A DNA stretch of 64,000 nucleotides from Lyophyllum atratum (lineage: Eukaryota; Basidiomycota; Agaricomycetes; Agaricales; Lyophyllaceae): contig JACGCN010000004.1 of assembly GCA_014905825.1 (NCBI GenBank), forward strand, positions 1,798,001-1,862,000, written 5' to 3'. The notes below the pieces were generated by a model that did not search any database, was not told where the DNA came from, and worked only from the letters and a program-made list of their open reading frames with translations. Shown here one piece after another: positions 50,601-64,000 of the stretch (position 1 is its first letter; each line of letters opens with the position of its first letter). Made by a program: the position numbers and the translations under genes.

Positions 50601-52630
50601 TTACGTCGGCTTATAATAAATCGTCGTCAAATACTTCTTCCGATACCTCGTCGTATTCCCCACCGCCAACACCCCATTCCTAATCGCACTCGTCGACAAA
50701 TGGTGCAGCACCACATGCGACGGCACCGGCAGCACGCTCGCGTCGTCCGTCAGCGCAGGCGTGTTCGCCTCCAGCCCCAGCGTCAGCGGCCTCGTCGAAC
50801 TCACTATGTTCGTATTAGTTGGGGTTGGGGTCGCAGCAGCTGTCGTGGGCGAGCCCGGCGCAGGGGTGGTTGGGGGCAGGAATGATGGGACGAAGGGGGG
50901 GATGACGGGGGTGGTGCTGTCGGTGGGCGAGGCGGGGGAGGAGAGGGTGGGGCTGGTGGGTGCGGAGGGGTCTTCCGCGGGTGGGGCGGTAACTTCCACT
51001 TCCAGTGCGGGCTCGAGCTCGACGGTGCCTGCCTCGCTGGGCGGAGGCGGAGGCGGTGGGTTCCCGCGTCTGTCCCTTTCCCGATCCCGGTCCCGCTCAC
51101 CTCGATCCCGGTCCCTCTCCCTATCCCGTCTTCTATCCCTATCATTATCCCGATCCCTCTCCCTCTCCCTCTCCTTCCTCTCCCTCTCCCGTCCCTTACT
51201 CCTCCCCCCCACACTATTACTCGCCCCCGCCTGCGCCCCATACCTCCCCGCCCCACCCCCACCCTCCCTCGCCGCCTTCCTCCCACTACTGCTCCCACTC
51301 GGCACCGCCCCCACCGCGCCGCCCGCGCCGCCCGTCACAGGGCGCGCGTTGAGGATGAGCTTATCGAGGTGGCGGGGGAGCCCCGGGGCGGGCGGGATGT
51401 TCGGGGCGGGGACGAAGCCCGCGACGCGCTGGTGGCCCGAGTGCGCGTGGGACGGCTCGGAGGCGGCGAGGTAGGCTTCTTCCTCGCGCGCCGCTTCGAT
51501 GAGCTCGGGCGGGAAGACGTCCGTCCACGCCGGGGCGTGGTGGTTGTGTCCTCCTGCTCCTGCTTGGGGCGGGTGTTGGTTCGTCTGCGGGGCCTGGACG
51601 TGCGGGGAGGGGGAGGGGTGGGGGGAGTCTTGGGACTCGTCGTCGGTGGAGGAGGCGGCGCTCCAGAAGCTTTGGCCGGGCTTGAGTTTTGAGACGGGGA
51701 CGAAGGGGGCGGGTGGGGAGGCGGGGAGGTGGGTTTGGTGTGGGGGGGAGTAGGTGATGGGGACGGCGACGTAGTTTGCGAGGGAGCCTTGGTCGTCGAC
51801 GGCGGTGGGGAGGTCGTCTGCGACGCGCCAGAGGTCGTCGATAAGGAAGCGGATGTGGTGGGTTCCGGGCGGAAGGGGGACGGTGGCGTGGAATGTGGAG
51901 GATCCAGCGGATCTGGAAGATTATGTGAGCTGCTGCGATAAGGGAAATATGGAGGTAGGACGTACTCGGGGGTCATTGCGAGACGGCCTTTCCAGTCTTG
52001 GTCGCCTGCGCGGGCGAGGAATACGGATTTACCGCCGCCACGCCAGGTGATCTTGACTGGGCATAGCACGGGCGAACCATCGGGTGCTGAGAGCGGAGAC
52101 GAGTCGTCGAGGACTTTAGTCAAAACGATGGGGATGCTGGAATGGACAGTCTCTGGAACAAAGACGGGGTGCTGCTTGGTGGGCTGGGGACTGGGTGCCT
52201 GGGACTGGTTGTAGAGCTCCTGCACGCGCTGCTGTTGTAGGGCCTGTCGTCGCTGTGCCGAGCGGCTGTTGCGGGATGGAGGAGGGAAGGGCTGGTGTGT
52301 GGAGGGTTCGTGGTTGGCGAGGAGCTGGACATCGGTGTTGGACGGGAGGGTGATCGGGGCGCGGATTCGGCCGGCCTCTCCGGGGATGGCGACGGTGGGA
52401 TGGGCGCTGACGGGGATGGGGATCGAAGCAGACTTTCCGGGGATCGAGTGCTGTCTGCCGCGAGTGGATGTGAGGCTGAGGGAGGCCAGATCGGGGAGCT
52501 CGAGGGACTTCTTCTTTGTGCGGAGGGAGGAGTGTGGGTTGCCGGGGGATGGGGAGGTGGAGGGCTGGCGTGGACGGGGGCTGAGCGTCGACGGCCGCGT
52601 TCCAGTCGCATTCGACGAGGCGTTCCCCAT
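50601..52630 (-). CDS. AMPK/SNF1 complex beta subunit (GAL83/SIP-type) with long RERD insertion
   Basis: The beta subunit scaffolds the SNF1/AMPK kinase. Start ATG 52630 (MGNASSNATGTRPS), where Gly2 suits N-myristoylation. The glycogen-binding (CBM48) domain is split by an intron (about 51964-51913): 'CPVKITWRGGGKSVFLARAG', 'DQDWKGRLAMTPE', then 'AGSSTFHATVPLPPGTHHIR', 'FLIDDLWRVADDLPTAVDDQ', 'GSLANYVAVP'. Next, near 51560-51420, 'AWTDVFPPELIEAAREEEAY'. The C-terminal ASC part ends 'LPVPSHVVLHHLSTSAIRNG', 'VLAVGNTTRYRKKYLTTIYY', the region binding the alpha and gamma subunits. Between them lies about 150 residues of Arg-Glu-Asp-Arg dipeptide-like repeats and Pro/Ser/Thr (51240-50830), not usual in the family. 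Divergent from ATG12 across a tRNA gene. Stop 50601. Confidence 0.9.
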
Positions 52631-52726
52631 GGCAAGACTCCAACAATCAACACAAACTACAATATTTCATTCACATCCTGTTGCACCCTGTTTGCCACTG
52701 TTGACGTCATGACACCAAAAAAATGA

Positions 52727-52798
52727 TTCGGGTACGGGGAATCGAACCCCGAGCTGCCGCGTGAGAGGCGGCAATGTTAGCCGTTACACCATACCCGA
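52727..52798 (-). tRNA. tRNA-Glu (CUC), no intron
   Basis: Reading the minus strand: 7-bp acceptor stem (tcgggta/tacccga) with discriminator A, D-arm tggtgtaacggctaaca, anticodon stem gccgc/gcggc, loop ctctcac (anticodon CTC, Glu), T-arm with ggttcgaatcc. 72 nt. A seven-T run 3' of the gene suits a Pol III terminator. It sits between AMPK beta and ATG12 in their 245 bp divergent promoter. Confidence 0.95.
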
Positions 52799-52875
52799 CT
52801 GTGAAATTACACCACCACTCGCCTGTCACTACCCCGTCTCTCCCCACAACACTCACCACCAGCTCCTCCTTCCCC

Positions 52876-53472
52876 ATGGCTCACACCACCACCAGCCCCG
52901 ACCCACCCACGCGCGCCCTCCCATGGGGTGCCCCAGAACATTCCGAACGCTTCGCTGAAGCCATAAAAGCCCTCGACACCTACAAGCAGCGCGATCCCTC
53001 CAAGGGTACACCCCCCTTCTCATCTCACCCCTTCCACCGCTGACCATCCCCAGTCATCGTGCGCTTCAAGGCCGTCGGGAATGCGCCCATCATGAAGCAG
53101 AACTTTTATAAAATCACATCCTCGAACCGCTTCCAGGCCGTCATACAGTTCTTACGGAAGGAGCTGGGATGGCAGGCGGGTGAACCGCTGGTGAGTTGTG
53201 ATCCAGGTGGCTTCATGGCTTGTCGCTGATTGACCTGCAAGTTCACGTATGTCAACCTCGCGTTTTCGCCGGCGCCGGATGACACGGTGTCGAATTTGTT
53301 CAAAGTTCGTCGTGCTCTCTCTCCCCTTGCCAAGCGTTGTAACCATCCTCCCCGATAGTCGTTCGCCACCGAAGGACATCTCATCGTCAACTACAGGTCC
53401 GTGCTCCCCCGTCTTATACCACCCTCCTCCTCACCACACCATCTTTACAGCACAACCGCAGCATGGGGCTAA
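52876..53472 (+). CDS. ATG12: Ubiquitin-like autophagy protein ATG12
   Basis: ATG12 is conjugated to ATG5 and drives phagophore growth. Start ATG 52876 (MAHTTTSPDPPTRALPWG). Exons joined by four short introns: 'AKALDTYKQRD'-like opening 'ERFAEAIKALDTYKQRDPSK', 'VIVRFKAVGNAPIMKQNFYK', 'ITSSNRFQAVIQFLRKELGW', 'LFTYVNLAFSPAPDDTVSNL', 'SFATEGHLIVNYSTTAAWG' and stop at 53472. The C-terminal Gly, needed for conjugation, is the last residue, as in the family. The start is 77 bp from tRNA-Glu. A degraded copy of the first exon lies at 55246. Confidence 0.96.
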
Positions 53473-54220
53473 CACCGCGCCCACACTAACATGTCAACTT
53501 TTCCGATTACCGCCCAAACAAGAAGCGGCCTGCGACAGGGTAGACCTAGCAGCGAGAGGAAATCTAGAGAGGGAAACGAGATACCCAGTCCGGTATTGTA
53601 TTGTATGTAAACAAACGCTATACCCTGATAATGCACCATAATCAGATCCTTCCGACCTCGTCCTTCTTATCAACGCTTGCCTATTCCCAATCCACAGACC
53701 TGACCATACTTTTCGTTCCTCCATTCCACCATGTGAGGATATATGGCTTCTCAGCCACAACGTCCACGCGCGAATCTCATCCAATACATCTTCCACCCTT
53801 CAGCTGTCACTACATACGCCGGACACCTCCACCCACCAAGAATCCACCCCAGCACAAGGCAACAAGCACAACGTGCTCTCATGCGCATAGGCGCGCCCTC
53901 CACATCCTGCCTATATAAGAGCAACAGCCCGCGGTCCTGTACTTGCGGGGTACATACTCGGACCCAAGAAAATGCCCTCTGCAGCATTCCAAGCTGATTT
54001 GCACCTTTAGGCTTTCATCTACGTCACTCACCGGCTTGAGCTCGTTCAAACCTTCATACCCACGTTCACGTTTAGCCCCCTCACTGGTTCAGAGCCACCT
54101 CTTCTTCCTCCCCTCATCACCTCAGAAACTTCAAAATTATAATACGTTTCCTTCGCAATCAGTCAAAAGTTAAAACGACCCGAACGAAGGAAAGAAAAAG
54201 ACGAGGGTATCTCTTATATA
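53473..54220. other. Intergenic stretch between ATG12 and the second tRNA-Glu
   Basis: ATG12 3' flank. An 84-codon frame at 53743-53997 has no motif and is not supported. Confidence 0.45.
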
Positions 54221-54315
54221 TTCGGGTACGGGGAATCGAACCCCGAGCTGCCGCGCGCACTCGAGTTAAACAAATTCATGAGAGGCGGCAATGTTAGCCG
54301 TTACACCATACCCGA
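54221..54315 (-). tRNA. tRNA-Glu (CUC) with 23-nt intron
   Basis: Identical to the gene at 52727 in the mature part, with 23 extra bases between loop positions 37 and 38 (intron at 54252-54274), the normal site for eukaryotic tRNA introns. A T-run follows 3' of the gene (near 54196-54200). Confidence 0.93.
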
Positions 54316-55245
54316 TTGTAGATCTGACCTGCCTCCGGATTTTAGTGGTCTATCATGGACATAATGAACTAGGTAATACTGCCTTCGAAGGATGGCCTAG
54401 GCTGAGTGTCACAAGGCGCACCATCCTGCACTATGTATATTTCTGCGATGAAGTTTCCTCAAGGCTTTAGTTTCGGTCTAATCAGGCACCGTAGGCTCGT
54501 TGCTCTCACCTCTGGCTCTTGGAGTGACCACTGGCAGCCCCTTCCGGAGAGGACATTTTGGGACTACAGACAATGTCAAACCCGAGGTTTTTGTGCCCGA
54601 GGCGCTGTCCTATTATTTTCTTTGGCCAGCAGGCTACACGTCATTTTCTGTCGGGTTAATTGCATGCTGAGGAGACAAGTTGACAAAGAGCAATCACGCC
54701 GACGGAATAGGGTACGATCCACGCCGGGCAACTGATCCTGTCACCCCGCTTGTCACCGACATGAAAATCTAGGGTTAGGCTGAAGGGACCCTCAGCAATA
54801 TTCGTGAAGTACTCCTTGTGTCGCGTACTAATCAATCAGAATGGTACTTGGATCAATGGGTTTCAGGATACCGGTCGAGCCCGTATGATTTACCTTGGAC
54901 AACGGGTTTACGTCTGCCCTGCACCTTGAAGATACAGTATAGGACATGGAGCGGGGAGTATGCTTCATGCGAACTGGTTGAGACTCGGAAAAGGACCAGG
55001 AAGCTACTCTGCACTCATCACCGTCGCTGCTGAGGACTGTCTCTCTGCGTCTAATTGATTTGAACTTCGAGGTCGTGAGTGGCGCGAGTCTGGCCTGCTT
55101 TCTCATCGTCGACCAGATGCCGCACCATGCAAGAAAAAAATAACGATGCTTGGCTTGTACATCATATTCTCGTACTTTATTCCAGTCGTTCCCTTTCCCT
55201 GTCTCTAACCATCGGCGTAACACCCACCACCACCACTCTGTCCTC

Positions 55246-55400
55246 CATGGCACGGCCCCGACCCGTATACGCGCACCCTCCTCTGGGCGCCCCAGAGCGT
55301 TTGATACGCTTGGAAAGTCATCGACGCCTACCGACTGGCCGATTCTTCTAAGGGTGTAGCCCCTCCCGCATCTGCCCCTCCACACCAGTGACCATTGACG
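55246..55400 (+). pseudogene. Fragment of ATG12 first exon (pseudogene)
   Basis: Starts as ATGGCACGGCCCCGACCC and continues with blocks matching the ATG12 first exon in order (GGGCGCCCCAGA, then TCATCGACGCCTAC, then TCTAAGGGT at the exon 1 end), but with indels that shift the frame and a stop after 34 codons. The upstream CACCACC-rich leader also resembles that of ATG12 (52800-52875). Later exons are not found. Confidence 0.6.
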
Positions 55401-55468
55401 ATTCCCAAAAATATCGACTACGTCGCGAGTGAGAGCAGTGAGAAAAATGTGATTCGTGGTCAAGACTA

Positions 55469-55573
55469 TTCGGGTACGGGGAATCGAACCCCGAGCTGCC
55501 GCGAACCTATGAATTAATAATTATCACAAGGACGGATGAGAGGCGGCAATGTTAGCCGTTACACCATACCCGA
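55469..55573 (-). tRNA. tRNA-Glu (CUC) with 33-nt intron
   Basis: Same mature sequence as the other two copies, with 33 bases inserted at the 37/38 site (55505-55537). The intron is unlike the one in the 54221 copy. Confidence 0.93.
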
Positions 55574-55904
55574 GTCGGATGGTGGAGAAAGTTTGCTTGT
55601 TTATCGCAGTGGCCTCTCATAGATATGACGAGTACCTCCTATCGATTTATGATTAGGACTATCTTCTTATCTTCCTATTTCAAAATTCAGTATTCCCACA
55701 TAGGACGCGGTTTACTGGTGGCGTTGGAATGGTAGCGACTTGAGCTTGTAAGCCGATTTCGGCACGATCTACCTATGAAGCGCGCTGCTTACGTGAGGTG
55801 CAGTATCTCTTCCCTCCCTCCCCAAGTATCGACTCCATCTGGAAACGTCCAATCTGGCACGATCTGCGCTTTCAATAATCGCAAGGAATCCCATAGTTCA
55901 TAGA

Positions 55905-57527
55905 ATGATGAACGGAGGACTAACACCCGTATCCACGCAACCTCAACACGCGAGCCACGTCCCTCTGCGAATTGCCGTTGTCCAGTTCTCCCCCAAGGTT
56001 CGTGATGAACGTTCACCTGGACGGGATAGTCCCTGAAATCTCCATCCAAGCTCATCTAGTCAGTAGATCGGCCAGGTCGACGCCAACATCGCGAGGGCGC
56101 GGGAGCTATGTCTCAAGTAGGCACCGGTTCCATCGTCGAATGGATGTCTAGCTGAAGGGCGTGACTTATCGACCATAGGCTTAAGCCGCACTCCATCGAC
56201 CTCCTCTGCTTCCCTGAAATGGCCTTCACTGGTGAGGTACATCCCCAACTCTGCCCCTTCGTCTCATGCCGCCAACGTTCCTCTAACATTGTCCTTTTAG
56301 GCTATGTCTTTGACTCCGCGGAAGCTATTTCTCCGTACCTCGAGGAACCCCGAACCGGACCCAGCTCTCTATTCTGCCAAGAAATCGCGAAGCAACTGGG
56401 GTGTTACGTCGCTGGCGGTTATCCGGAACGCCTACGAGAGGAAGAACGCTGGGTAGTAGAGGAAGAGCCCCAACCTGAGACGGATGGCATGATAAAGAAC
56501 ACTTTGGCTGGAGGGATGGAAATTCCACCTGTGGACGGCTCTCTCGGAGTCACTCAGGAACTGTCTTCCGAATCAGTGAACGCTGCACCCGAACCTGAAA
56601 CACGCACTCAAGTAGGCGCCAACAGCGCTGTTATTTTCGGTCCAACTGGGGAATGGGTTGGCGGATACAGGAAGGTCAATTTGTTCGAGACAGACAAGCC
56701 ATGGGCTAAGCCAGGTGCGTAGCTCCCCAACACCTACTAATATACGCTAACTTTGAAGGGTTATCTCGCAGGAAACGGGTTTGCTTCATTTTCTCTCCCG
56801 CTTTCTACAGCACCTCTACAACCTGACTCCGCGGACGGTGCTCCCACCCCGCACACCCTGAACATTACCATTGGTATCTGCATGGACCTCAACCCACAGC
56901 CTCCGGCTCTATGGACGAGCGCTGAAGGACCCTTCGAGCTCGCGGACTATACAGCTAAGAATCGATCGAGGTTGCTCGTGTTGCTCAACGCATGGCTATA
57001 TTCCGGTCTTACGGAGGATGACGAATTAGGTGAAATGGGGGAGAAGGAGGACGAGAAAGAGGATAACAGCGACAATAGCAAGGAAGGAACTGAACTCGAG
57101 GCGGAGGACGACGAAGATAACGAACCAGATTGGTACACGCTACGATACTGGGCGGCAAGGCTCCGACCACTCTGGAGGCGCGACGGGCGACGGAGGGGGA
57201 GCAACGAGACCATGTACTCAGACGGCTCAATTGGGTCCGTGGGCAACGAAGAGGAAGCAGTTGAAGATGCGATTGAAGACGTGGAGGAGGAGGAAGAGAA
57301 GCCTCCCCATGAAACGATCGTCGTGCTCTGCAATCGGACTGGCAAGGAAAACGGTAAGCTGTCCCCTCGTATCTAAAGCCCTGTTTTAATCTTTGCGTTG
57401 CATAGGCAAAGTCTTCGCAGGCTCCTCGGCGATCTTCAGCATGCGCGCTGGATCTGGACGGCCGAAGCTGCTTGATATGATGGGTAGGCAGGAAGAGGGT
57501 GTGCGGGTATGGAATCTGCTTGTGTGA
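55905..57527 (+). CDS. NTA1: Protein N-terminal asparagine/glutamine amidase-like nitrilase (NTA1)
   Basis: NTA1 deamidates N-terminal Asn/Gln in the N-degron pathway. Start ATG 55905 (MMNGGLTPVSTQPQHASH), then 'VPLRIAVVQFSPK', 'IGQVDANIARARELC', and the catalytic-Glu block 'IDLLCFPEMAFTGYVFDSAE'. Catalytic Lys lies in 'GPTGEWVGGYRKVNLFETD' and catalytic Cys in 'ITIGICMDLNPQPP'. The family end follows: 'HETIVVLCNRTGKENGKVFA', 'GSSAIFSMRAGSGRPKLLD'. An unusual acidic stretch of about 100 residues rich in Glu/Asp (57015-57300) lies between the Cys and the end. About six introns. Stop at 57527. It is convergent with RecQ, 71 bp apart. Confidence 0.9.
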
Positions 57528-57598
57528 AGCCTCGAATACGTGTTCCACTGTCTATCTGTCTATCCATCACCTCTATACAAGCGCTGCACTAGATGTGA

Positions 57599-61343
<3,745 letters not shown>

Positions 61344-61696
61344 TAGATATAAAAAGCAGAGCACGAAAGCAACGAGACGGTCAGGACACAGATTTACGAC
61401 ATGAAAGAGAAAGAGAGCAAAGCTCGGAGTCTGTCACGGTGACGGCTTCGCGTGACAGGCGCGTGACCGATCGCGTTGGTTGACCCATTTGGAAAGGGGA
61501 GATTGCAGTAACTCACTCGTAGGCTTAAGTTACACGGACTGTAGAAAGGAACTCGATAACCTAATTGAACGACAGGATTCAGAGAACTGAGTTGTTCTGC
61601 TTTCATATATTAACAAAACCTCAGCCAGTGGAGTTCGAGTGTCCTAGGGAGACTATGATATACTTATTGATTAGGATACAACCTCGAAAGGAGACT

Positions 61697-62785
61697 CTAA
61701 TTTAACACAGTGGGAAGGCCTGCAAGCTTCATCTTCACTCCAATCTCAAATAGATAGTCGAGGCACTACAAGATGTTTGCGTTCGATTCATGATAGAAAT
61801 GATGAGGACTCCTCACCTCCGTCTGTGTCTTGGCCTTCTCCCAATCTGTACCTATAGTCGATATGATAAGCACGAAAGAGTTATTATCAACGTGTTGTTC
61901 ACAAACCCCAGACGTAAACGCCGTGCCTGCGAACAAGGACCCCAGCTGCATTTGGATATTTGATCATGGCTTCGGCCATGCTATCTTTGAGGTCCTCTTC
62001 GTTAGGTGTGTTTTCGATGATCGGGAGCTCGAGGGTATCGAGATAAGATAAAGTACGACCAGTGCCGCCAATGCGGACACCTTTGATCATCTGCAAACGA
62101 CAGGAGACTGAGCCGAAACGAAAAGGCATCATGCAAGTATAAGCACCTCCTATGAAGTAAAGCATCAAAAAATGTCTGATATATGGGTTGCGCGGGTTCG
62201 CTAGGGCTTACTTGGTGAGAGATCGTAAAAACGGGACCAGTCCAAAGGAGTGTAGCCATTACCGCATGTTGGGAATGGGTATGAATACAGCTCCCCGCGT
62301 CACGAAGATCGAAGGAATTCCAGAATAACGGTGTGCAGGCTGATTCTTTGAGATTTAGAGCGGGCCGTCGGAGAAATACACGATTGGTGTAGGGAGAAGC
62401 CTCAGGTTGCGGAAAAGGAAGAACGAATATATGTGAAGGTTCGATCCTTTCTTTCTGCACTCCTGACGGCGCGATATACACCTTGTCGCTTTTCATTGTC
62501 ACCCACAGAAATCAGTGTTAGGTGACCTGACATACCCATCCCGGATACAGATACCACCACCGGTCCCTGTAACCCATCCAAGCTGTTGAATGCTATAAGC
62601 CAATGCTTATCAGCAAAGCTTCGGCCTCTTCACCCACATTATAGAACGATCGACATAATTCAGGGATGAGATTTGCAGGCTAAAGAAATATCGATTCAAT
62701 AACAGATTGAACCTCTAGATATCTCAACACTTACATGAAGAGGATCCGAAGATGCTATGAGGCTTTCATCTGTAATCGAAGGCAT
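61697..62785 (-). CDS. MDE1: Methylthioribulose-1-phosphate dehydratase (MDE1/MtnB)
   Basis: A class II aldolase-fold enzyme of methionine salvage. Start ATG 62785 ([18 protein letters not shown]). '[13 protein letters not shown]' and '[15 protein letters not shown]' lead to '[14 protein letters not shown]', the metal-binding '[15 protein letters not shown]', '[20 protein letters not shown]', '[20 protein letters not shown]', 'HGVYVWG' and C-terminal '[18 protein letters not shown]' before the stop at 61697. The His pair and the late His are the zinc ligands in this family. About six short introns. Divergent from the alpha-galactosidase gene. Confidence 0.92.
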
Positions 62786-63214
62786 CTAGCAGGGAGCGCT
62801 GTAGGCTTGGGACGAAGATCTAAAGGGAGGATGGAGAAGGGCAATCAAATTTGGAATTGGTCGCCAAAAATTGCGCGTGATCATGATGCTAGATTCCGTG
62901 ATTCGGCCGCACGGAATCAAATCTGTTTCCACCCCCTCATGCCTCTAAGCAACCTCTAAGGTCTATAATCCTCCACGATTTTTCCTACTATGTTTCACGG
63001 ATGTCGCTTTTCTGGATCTCGAATTGACTAGCGAACAACCATCAAGCATTAACGCGGCTGAGGGCGGCGCGACAATCCCATGCCTGGGTCATGCGACAGC
63101 CGTCGAGAAGACATTTGGGTTCTCCGAGCGGGCCGTAGGGAAGTGCTGGCACCAAGTGGGACATCCTAGAGGATAAAAGCGGCCAGAATCTGTGCATGGG
63201 ACTGTTCAATCATC

Positions 63215-64000
63215 ATGATGTTCACCTGGCCTTGGTTCTTTGCTGCAGTGTTCGCTTCGACCTGTCTAGCTCTCAACAATGGGGTCGCTGTAACACCTCC
63301 GATGGGGTGGAATCCTTATAATGCGTTTCTGTATGATTTACACCGCATCTGCTTGTCTTCGGGCATCCATCCTGACCATTCTCAAAGATGCACAACGACT
63401 GATTCTCAGTACCGCGCTGCTGCTCAAAGCCTCATAAGTTTAGGCCTCAGCACGCTGGGATATAAATATGTCAACCTGTGAGCCTAGTTGTAACTCGTGC
63501 TGTCATGTTTCCTGATACGTTCTGGCGACAGTGATTGCGGGTGGCAGGGGAAAACACGCAATTCAACTGGCGGTTTTACTTGGGACACGACCACGATCCC
63601 CGGTGGGATTCCGGCACTCGCTACATTCATTCACAACCTGGGACTCAAGTTTGGCGTATACTCTGACGGGTGCGCTCTAGCCTTTTCTGGTCTCTAGGTC
63701 CTACAACTCAATCTTATTGCAATGCCAATAGTGGTTTTCTTCGCTTGCGATTTTGTTGGCGGAACGGCCAAGTATCTAGGAAGCCTCGGTCATGAGACCT
63801 CTGATGCGAATACATTTGCATCGTGGGGAGCAGATTACCTGAAGGTGATTACTTGTTACACTCGAAGACCTAGATGGCACTAACTCACTTGTGCAAGTAC
63901 GATAACTGCTACGCAGGTAACCGGTTCTATCGATCCAAGATCATGCGATGTTGACAGGCAATTCAGTTAGCGAGTACGGTGGTCTTTACCCGCAAGGTCA
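63215..64000 (+). CDS. GH27 alpha-galactosidase, secreted (partial, 3' end off window)
   Basis: Removes alpha-1,6-galactose from plant polysaccharides. Start ATG 63215 with a signal peptide ([19 protein letters not shown]). Then '[18 protein letters not shown]', '[20 protein letters not shown]', 'YKYVNLDCGWQGK', '[20 protein letters not shown]', 'FGVYSD', and after an intron '[20 protein letters not shown]'. The last visible exon carries 'YDNCYA' following 'ASWGADYLK'; the Asp of this block is the nucleophile in GH27. Introns at about 63330-63389, 63480-63530, 63671-63729 and 63845-63898. The end and the acid/base residue lie beyond 64000. Confidence 0.93.

Noticed and set aside
50761..51474. 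237-codon plus-strand frame, Ser/Leu-rich, opposite the AMPK beta gene
   Set aside because: It is the antisense of the low-complexity Arg-Glu-Asp-Arg repeats and has no motif or splice partners.

Overview
The window is nuclear DNA of a filamentous basidiomycete, most likely an agaricomycete (mushroom-forming fungus). The evidence is dense protein genes on both strands split by many 45-70 nt GT-AG introns, a CreA/Mig1-type C2H2 repressor, a polyporopepsin-like protease, a mushroom-style TKL kinase domain (HGDLTGSN catalytic loop), and eukaryotic tRNA genes with introns at position 37/38. The species cannot be named from the sequence alone. Almost all genes are housekeeping or regulatory, and I see no large transposon or secondary-metabolite cluster.

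Layout, left to right. 1-5.1 kb: a gelsolin-type actin-binding protein (runs off the left edge), a mitochondrial-looking family X DNA polymerase with substituted catalytic residues, and a divergent SNF5-type chromatin remodelling subunit. 5.1-14 kb: a CreA-like carbon repressor flanked by long non-coding stretches. 14-22 kb: a Cdc24-like RhoGEF fused to a protein kinase, sterol C-4 decarboxylase ERG26, an unknown small protein and a BTB protein. 22-29.6 kb: ribonucleotide reductase large subunit with clustered MluI cell-cycle boxes, an arrestin-like protein and a small hydrophilic protein built from tiny exons. 29.6-31.5 kb: non-coding, holding a probable MITE. 31.5-43.4 kb: queuosine-salvage protein, DCAF-like WD40 protein, pepsin-like protease, EBP2 ribosome-biogenesis factor, AMP deaminase. 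43.9-48.6 kb: a ubiquitin E2 fused to an F-box-like protein, and a PD-(D/E)XK-like protein. 50.6-55.6 kb: AMPK beta subunit and ATG12, divergent around a tRNA-Glu(CUC), then two intron-bearing copies of that tRNA and an ATG12 pseudogene fragment. 55.9-64 kb: N-terminal amidase NTA1, a RecQ helicase, methylthioribulose-1-phosphate dehydratase, and the start of a secreted GH27 alpha-galactosidase cut by the right edge.

Several neighbours share divergent promoters: PolX/SNF5 (190 bp), BTB/RNR1 (385 bp), ERG26/unknown, DCAF/protease, EBP2/AMP deaminase, E2-F-box/PDDEXK, AMPKbeta/ATG12. Themes that recur are nutrient and energy signalling (CreA, AMPKbeta, AMP deaminase, ATG12), ubiquitin-linked turnover (E2-F-box, DCAF, BTB, NTA1) and genome maintenance (RecQ, RNR1, PolX). 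I see no evidence that these form one cluster. The most unusual items are two domain fusions (Cdc24-RhoGEF-kinase and E2-F-box), the PolX with two of three catalytic aspartates replaced, the exceptionally small exons in four genes (down to 4 nt), and the tRNA-Glu/ATG12 duplication cluster.
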